In this document: in pieces, positions 32,399 to 36,621 of the stretch
How positions within the stretch are numbered: position 1 is the stretch's first letter
Layout: each line of letters begins with the position of its first letter
Notes under the pieces: model-generated
What the model was told of the DNA's origin: nothing
The model's database searches: none
What the model saw: only the letters and a program-made list of their open reading frames with translations
Assembly: GCF_000337915.1 (NCBI RefSeq)
Contig: NZ_AOJE01000025.1
Coordinates: forward strand, 45,648-82,268
DNA length: 36,621 nucleotides
Origin: Halorubrum saccharovorum DSM 1137
Lineage (GTDB): Archaea; Halobacteriota; Halobacteria; Halobacteriales; Haloferacaceae
Direction: 5' to 3'
Made by a program: the position numbers and the translations under genes

Positions 32399-34855
32399 AT
32401 GCAACCGAGTTCGCTCTCCGGGCTCCCCGCGGGCGTCGGCGAGGCGCTCGAAGCGGAGGGCGTCGCCGAGCTGTACCCGCCTCAGGAGGCCGCCGTCGAG
32501 GCCGGCGTCGCCGACGGCGAGAGCCTCGTCGCCGCGGTGCCGACCGCCTCCGGGAAGACGCTGATCGCCGAGCTCGCCATGCTCTCGGCGGTCGAGCGCG
32601 GCGGGAAGGCCCTCTACATCGTCCCCCTGCGCGCGCTCGCCAGCGAGAAGAAGACCGAGTTCGAGCGCTGGGAGGAGTTCGGCGTCACCGTCGGCGTCTC
32701 CACCGGCAACTACGAGTCCGACGGTGAGTGGCTCGCCACGCGCGACATCATCGTCGCCACCTCGGAGAAGGTCGACTCGCTGATCCGCAACGGGGCGCCG
32801 TGGATCGACGACCTCACCTGCGTCGTGAGCGACGAGGTCCACCTCGTCGACGACCCGAACCGCGGCCCGACCCTCGAAGTGACCCTCGCGAAGCTCCGCA
32901 AGGTGAACCCCGGGCTCCAGACAGTCGCGCTCTCGGCGACCGTCGGCAACGCCGACGTGATCGCCGAGTGGCTCGACGCCGAGCTCGTCGAGTCCGACTG
33001 GCGCCCAATCGACCTCCGGATGGGCGTCCACTTCGGCAACGCGATCGACTTCGCCGACGGGAGCAAGCGGGAGGTCCCCGTCGAGCGCGGCGAGGACCAG
33101 ACCGCGCGGCTCGTCGCCGACGCGCTCGACACCGAGGAGGACGGGCAGGGCGGCTCCTCGCTCGTCTTCGTCAACTCCCGGCGCAACGCCGAGTCCTCCG
33201 CCCGGAAGCTCACCGACGTGACCGGCCCCCGGCTCACCGACGACGAGCGCGATCAACTCCGCGAGCTCGCCGAGGAGATCCGGTCCGGCTCCGACACCGA
33301 CACCGCCTCTGACCTCGCGGACGCCGTCGAGCAGGGGTCGGCGTTCCACCACGCGGGGCTCCGGAGCGAGGACCGCGCTCGCGTCGAGGACGCGTTCCGC
33401 GACCGGCTGATCAAGTGCATCTCCGCGACGCCCACCTTGGCCGCCGGGGTCAACACCCCCGCCCGCCGGGTGATCGTCCGCGACTGGCGCCGGTACGACG
33501 GGGAGTTCGGCGGGATGAAACCACTCGACGTGCTGGAGGTCCACCAGATGTGCGGGCGCGCGGGCCGTCCCGGGCTCGATCCGTACGGCGAGGCCGTGCT
33601 GCTCGCGAACGACGCCGACACGAAAGAGGAGCTGTTCGAGCGCTACCTCTGGGCCGACCCCGAGCCGGTCCGCTCGAAGCTCGCCGCCGAGCCCGCGCTC
33701 CGGACGCACGTCCTCGCCACCGTCGCCTCCGGCTTCGCCTCCACGCGCGACGGGCTCCTCTCGTTCCTCGACAACACCCTCTACGCGACCCAGACCGACG
33801 ACGAGGGGCGGCTCGCGGCCGTCACCGACACCGTCCTCGACTACCTCGCCGTCAACGAGTTCGTCGAGCGCGACCGCGACGGCGGGAGAGAGAGCCTGAC
33901 CGCGACCGGCATCGGCCACACCGTCTCGCGGCTCTACCTCGACCCGATGAGCGCGGCCGAGATGATCGACGGGCTCCGGTCGGTCGCTCGGGACGCCGCG
34001 GGCGCGGCCGCGAGCGATGAGGGAGGAGCCGGCGAGTTCGTCCGGACCGGCGGCGACGACGGCGACGAGCCCGGGTTCGGGACGTACACGCGGCCCGGCG
34101 AGGACGGCGAAGAGAGCGAGGAGGGGGAGACGCCCGACGGCTCCGACACCTCGCCCCCCGAAGTCACCCCTCTCGGCCTCTATCACCTCGTCAGCCGCAC
34201 CCCCGACATGTACGAGCTCTACCTGAAGTCGGGGGACCGCGAGGAGTACACCGAGCTCTGCTACGAGCGCGAGTCGGAGTTCCTCGGCGACGTGCCCTCC
34301 GAGTACGAGGACGTGCGCTTCGAGGACTGGCTCGCGTCGCTGAAGACGGCCCGCCTGCTGGAGGACTGGGCGAACGAGGTGGACGAGGACCGGATCACGG
34401 AGCGGTACGGCGTCGGCCCCGGCGACATCCGCGGGAAGGTCGACACCGCCGAGTGGCTCCTGCGCGCGGCCGAGACCCTCGCGCGCGACGTGGAGGGCGT
34501 CGGCGGCGACGTCGTCGTCGCGGTCCGCGAGGCTCGGAAGCGCATCGAGTACGGCGTCCGCGAGGAACTGCTCGACCTGGCCGGCGTCCGCAACGTCGGG
34601 CGGAAGCGCGCCCGGCGGCTGTTCGAGGCCGGGATCGAGACCCGCGCCGACCTCCGAGAGGCCGACAAGGCGGTCGTCCTCGGCGCGCTTCGCGGCCGCG
34701 AGCGCACCGCCGAGCGGATTCTCGAACACGCCGGGCGCGAGGACCCATCGATGGACGACGTGCGCCCAGACAAGTCGGCTTCCGCGGCCGCGACCGCCGG
34801 CTCCGCGAGCGACGAGGACGGCGAGGGGCAGGCGAGTCTGGGTGATTTCCGATGA
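32399..34855 (+). CDS. hel308: ATP-dependent DNA helicase Hel308
   Basis: The product is an 818-residue superfamily 2 helicase of the Hel308/Hjm type that unwinds forked DNA and helps restart stalled replication. Motif I is VPTASGKT with K53, motif II DEVH at 145-148, motif III SATVGN from 179, motif IV-like FHHAGL (316-321) and motif [10 protein letters not shown] (385-392). The C-terminus has the helix-hairpin-helix-like [20 protein letters not shown] that grips DNA, and a short tail ASLGDFR, which resembles archaeal PCNA-binding tails (QxxLxxFF), although only loosely. An acidic insertion occupies about 535-590 ([25 protein letters not shown]). Leaderless start. The last codon overlaps the start of cgi121 (ATGA), so the two are coupled. 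Confidence 0.96.
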   Translation: MQPSSLSGLPAGVGEALEAEGVAELYPPQEAAVEAGVADGESLVAAVPTASGKTLIAELAMLSAVERGGKALYIVPLRALASEKKTEFERWEEFGVTVGVSTGNYESDGEWLATRDIIVATSEKVDSLIRNGAPWIDDLTCVVSDEVHLVDDPNRGPTLEVTLAKLRKVNPGLQTVALSATVGNADVIAEWLDAELVESDWRPIDLRMGVHFGNAIDFADGSKREVPVERGEDQTARLVADALDTEEDGQGGSSLVFVNSRRNAESSARKLTDVTGPRLTDDERDQLRELAEEIRSGSDTDTASDLADAVEQGSAFHHAGLRSEDRARVEDAFRDRLIKCISATPTLAAGVNTPARRVIVRDWRRYDGEFGGMKPLDVLEVHQMCGRAGRPGLDPYGEAVLLANDADTKEELFERYLWADPEPVRSKLAAEPALRTHVLATVASGFASTRDGLLSFLDNTLYATQTDDEGRLAAVTDTVLDYLAVNEFVERDRDGGRESLTATGIGHTVSRLYLDPMSAAEMIDGLRSVARDAAGAAASDEGGAGEFVRTGGDDGDEPGFGTYTRPGEDGEESEEGETPDGSDTSPPEVTPLGLYHLVSRTPDMYELYLKSGDREEYTELCYERESEFLGDVPSEYEDVRFEDWLASLKTARLLEDWANEVDEDRITERYGVGPGDIRGKVDTAEWLLRAAETLARDVEGVGGDVVVAVREARKRIEYGVREELLDLAGVRNVGRKRARRLFEAGIETRADLREADKAVVLGALRGRERTAERILEHAGREDPSMDDVRPDKSASAAATAGSASDEDGEGQASLGDFR

Positions 34856-35424
34856 GCGGTGAGTCACGCCGAGCCCCGCCACACCGGCTCGTCGCGGGGA
34901 CCGCCACCATCGACGATCTCGACGCCTTCCTCGCGGCGCTCGACGATATCGCGGGCGAGACGGGCGCAGTCGTGCAGGCGTTCGACGCCGATTTCGTCGT
35001 CTCGGCCGCACACCTCCGGGAGGCGATCCGCCTCGCCGCCCGCGCGATCGCCCGCGGCGAGGCCGTGGCCCGCGATCCGGGCGTCGAGATCATGCTGTAC
35101 GCGGCCGGCAAGCGTCAGATCGACCGCGCGTTCACGCTCGGCGTCTCGGAGGGAGAGCGGCGCGCGGTCGTCCTGGTCGCGGATTTCGGTGCGGTTCCGG
35201 GCGCGGAACGACCGGACGCGGACCTCGACGCGGCCGCCGCGTCGGTGGGAGACCTGCTCGCGTCGACGGCGGCGTTCACCGATGACGACGGCTTCGGGCC
35301 CGCGTTCGACGCGGAGCGGGTCCGGGAGTTCTACGACATCGGCGATCGCGAGATCGCGGCGACCGCCGGCGACCTCCCCGATATCGTCCGCGAACGCGTC
35401 GCACTGCTCGACGTCGAGAAGTAG
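34852..35424 (+). CDS. cgi121: KEOPS complex subunit Cgi121
   Basis: A 190-residue protein of the Cgi121 family, the KEOPS subunit that binds the 3' end of tRNA and helps make the t6A modification. Seen are [40 protein letters not shown], the tRNA-end binding region [20 protein letters not shown], and a C-terminal domain ending in [12 protein letters not shown]. Its ATG overlaps the hel308 stop (ATGA), so it is translated with the helicase. That pairing recurs in haloarchaea as far as I recall. Confidence 0.93.
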   Translation: MSGESRRAPPHRLVAGTATIDDLDAFLAALDDIAGETGAVVQAFDADFVVSAAHLREAIRLAARAIARGEAVARDPGVEIMLYAAGKRQIDRAFTLGVSEGERRAVVLVADFGAVPGAERPDADLDAAAASVGDLLASTAAFTDDDGFGPAFDAERVREFYDIGDREIAATAGDLPDIVRERVALLDVEK

Positions 35425-35590
35425 CGATCGAACCCCTTTGCTTCGATTGGAAAACGCGGTACGTGACGGCGATACCGTTCCAGTAGAAATTTTGACTCCA
35501 ACCGAAACGGAGGGCGAGAATGGGACGCGGCTCCGACGGCGGGCGGATCGGCGAATCGGACGAAAATCGACCGGAGCGAACCGCGAGAAT

Positions 35591-35662
35591 AGTCCATCCT
35601 GGATTCGAACCAGGGTCGTTGCCCCCAGAAGGCAACAGGATTGGCCACTACCCCAATGGACT
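35591..35662 (-). tRNA. tRNA-Gln (anticodon CTG)
   Basis: On the minus strand a full 72-nt cloverleaf: acceptor AGTCCAT/ATGGACT, D arm with GGGTAGTGG, anticodon stem TTGCC/GGCAA with loop TTCTGGG (anticodon CTG), and T arm CCTGG-TTCGAAT-CCAGG. No intron and no encoded CCA. It lies between cgi121 and purO, and no sign of an element is visible at its 3' side (toward 35590). Confidence 0.95.
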
Positions 35663-35823
35663 GTGCGCACTCATCGATAGCCAGTGGGTCTTTGTAAGCG
35701 TTGCGCGTCGCCGGCCCTCTGGTACGCGTTCACAGTCGATCGGAAGCGAATCGGGGGGAGTGTGAGGAGGCGGGGGAGCGGACCCGTGCGAATCCGATCG
35801 CCGAACGTGCGCATATCGATGCG

Positions 35824-35830
35824 CTTTAGC
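35824..35830 (+). promoter_or_regulatory. TATA-like box of purO
   Basis: CTTTAGC lies 24-30 bp before the ATG at 35854, the usual distance for a leaderless start. The match to a TATA box is weak. Confidence 0.4.
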
Positions 35831-35853
35831 CGGTCGGATAGCCACGAACCTGT

Positions 35854-36477
35854 ATGTACGTCGGACGATTCGTCGTCGTCGCTCCCGGTATCGGCGCCTA
35901 CCGCGTCTCCTCGCGCTCGTTCCCGAATCGCCGCGTGACCGATCGGGACGGAACGCTCACCGTCGGCCCGACGCCGGACGCCCCCGAGACGGACAATCCG
36001 TACGTCTCGTACAACTGTGCGCGGGCGGTTCGCACGCCGACCGACGAGCCGCTGGCCGTCGTCGGCAACGGCTCGCACGTCGACCCGATCGCGGAGAAGC
36101 TCGAACTGGGGTACCCCGCTCGCGACGCGCTGGCGACCCCCCTGCTCGCGCTGGATTTCGAGAAAGACGACTACGACACGCCCCGGATCGCCGGCGTCGT
36201 CGGGAGCGAGACCGCCACCATCGGCGTCGTCCGCCGAGACGGGCTCGTGATCGAGGCCGTCGAGGAGCCCACCATCGTCGCCACCTACGAGACGGACAGC
36301 CCCGAGCCGTACGAGTTCGCGGCCGCTGACGCCGAGACGCCCGACGCCGCGGCGGCCGCGACGGAAGTCCTCGGCGCGGATTTCGAGCATCCGGTGTGCG
36401 CCGCCGGGGCGACCGTCGACGGCGACGGCGTGACGCTGGCGTTCGACAACGACGCGGAGTCAGTGGCCCACGACTGA
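35854..36477 (+). CDS. purO: IMP cyclohydrolase PurO (archaeal type)
   Basis: The product is a 207-residue enzyme that closes FAICAR to IMP, the last step of purine synthesis in many archaea. [20 protein letters not shown] with SRSFPNR is the family N-terminus, followed by [15 protein letters not shown] and [20 protein letters not shown], both typical. The core ends near [16 protein letters not shown]. The last codons (VAHD and the stop) lie in a sequence that forms a 10-bp hairpin arm of an IS200/IS605-like end, so the original C-terminus may have been replaced when the element inserted. Leaderless start. Confidence 0.93.
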   Translation: MYVGRFVVVAPGIGAYRVSSRSFPNRRVTDRDGTLTVGPTPDAPETDNPYVSYNCARAVRTPTDEPLAVVGNGSHVDPIAEKLELGYPARDALATPLLALDFEKDDYDTPRIAGVVGSETATIGVVRRDGLVIEAVEEPTIVATYETDSPEPYEFAAADAETPDAAAAATEVLGADFEHPVCAAGATVDGDGVTLAFDNDAESVAHD

Positions 36478-36621
36478 AGTCGTGGGCTTGTCAGTGGACT
36501 CCCCTTCTGCCGCCGAATCGACGCTGGCGGTGAATCCGCCGTTCAGGTTCAGCGTCCCTGACGTCAGCGCACACTGACAGGGTGCGCCTCCACTCGAAGA
36601 CGTCTGCCCCGAGTGGAGACG
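36460..36621 (-). CDS. Partial C-terminal frame of a likely tnpB (IS200/IS605-type), runs off window
   Basis: On the minus strand the frame is open for 53 codons from the window edge to TGA at 36460-36462 and ends in KPTTSVVGH. That ending, encoded by the element's terminal hairpin, is how many haloarchaeal tnpB genes stop as I recall them. Only this low-conservation tail is visible; the RuvC and zinc-finger motifs that would prove TnpB lie outside. The frame overlaps the end of purO by 18 bp tail-to-tail. It could be a decayed copy. Confidence 0.5.
   Translation of the reverse strand, partial: RLHSGQTSSSGGAPCQCALTSGTLNLNGGFTASVDSAAEGESTDKPTTSVVGH
36466..36487. mobile_element. Terminal hairpin of an IS200/IS605-type element
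   Basis: GCCCACGACT and AGTCGTGGGC are perfect 10-bp arms around two bases. This subterminal palindrome is typical of the right end of haloarchaeal IS1341/IS605 elements, recognised by TnpA as a hairpin and present at the 3' end of the tnpB-associated guide RNA. The element extends right, out of the window; its exact tip on the purO side cannot be fixed. Confidence 0.6.

Noticed and set aside
32369-35011. 880-codon minus-strand frame opposite hel308, and similar long antisense frames opposite the other high-GC genes
   Set aside because: In GC-rich haloarchaeal DNA long antisense frames arise because stop codons are rare. The compositions are valine/arginine-rich and show no domains, while the opposite strand carries intact known genes.

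Overview
The window is a piece of a haloarchaeal genome, most like Halorubrum. Proteins are acidic, third codon positions are GC-rich, and many genes start leaderless with a TATA-like element 25-30 bp before the start codon. There are Tat lipoproteins, archaeal hel308, cgi121 and purO, and tRNAs without an encoded CCA. From about 3.3 kb to the right end it is ordinary high-GC chromosome. The first 3.3 kb are clearly lower in GC and look acquired.

Positions 1-3318 are the accessory part. Positions 1-1300 hold no credible gene. They hold an origin-like array: nine NcoI-centred palindromes, most in pairs 81-82 bp apart, and five copies of a G/C-armed hairpin box. Three boxes lie in one orientation to the left of an AT-rich core (about 562-628) and two in the opposite orientation to its right. 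Phased CACTGG iterons and a TATA box follow, then a 480-residue ribbon-helix-helix/coiled-coil protein of no family I recognise. The octamer GTCACTGG also recurs on both sides of that gene. The block ends at the 3' end of tRNA-Arg(CCG), a classic integration site. I read it as the edge of an integrated plasmid or integrative element with an undescribed replication or partition module. The function is inferred.

Positions 3319-16000 carry tRNA-Arg, a PAS histidine kinase, rimI, pepF, a TetR regulator divergent from a secreted CARDB-like protein plus an RND/MMPL exporter, a TPR-DUF424-hypothetical operon, and a class V aminotransferase. Positions 16000-22700 carry an APC permease fused to two universal-stress domains, preceded by a 15-codon leader ORF, then the potassium genes trkA-trkH with an AsnC/TrkA_C regulator nearby, and a small zinc-finger protein.

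Positions 22746-23099 are a non-coding, hairpin-rich, MITE-like repeat. Next comes a thiamine-type ABC importer operon read leftward (binding protein, permease, ATPase), then a Tat lipoprotein, hisA, a permease-USP operon, hisB, hel308-cgi121, tRNA-Gln(CTG) and purO. At the right edge the 3' end of purO overlaps the hairpin end of what looks like an IS200/IS605-type tnpB element running off the window.
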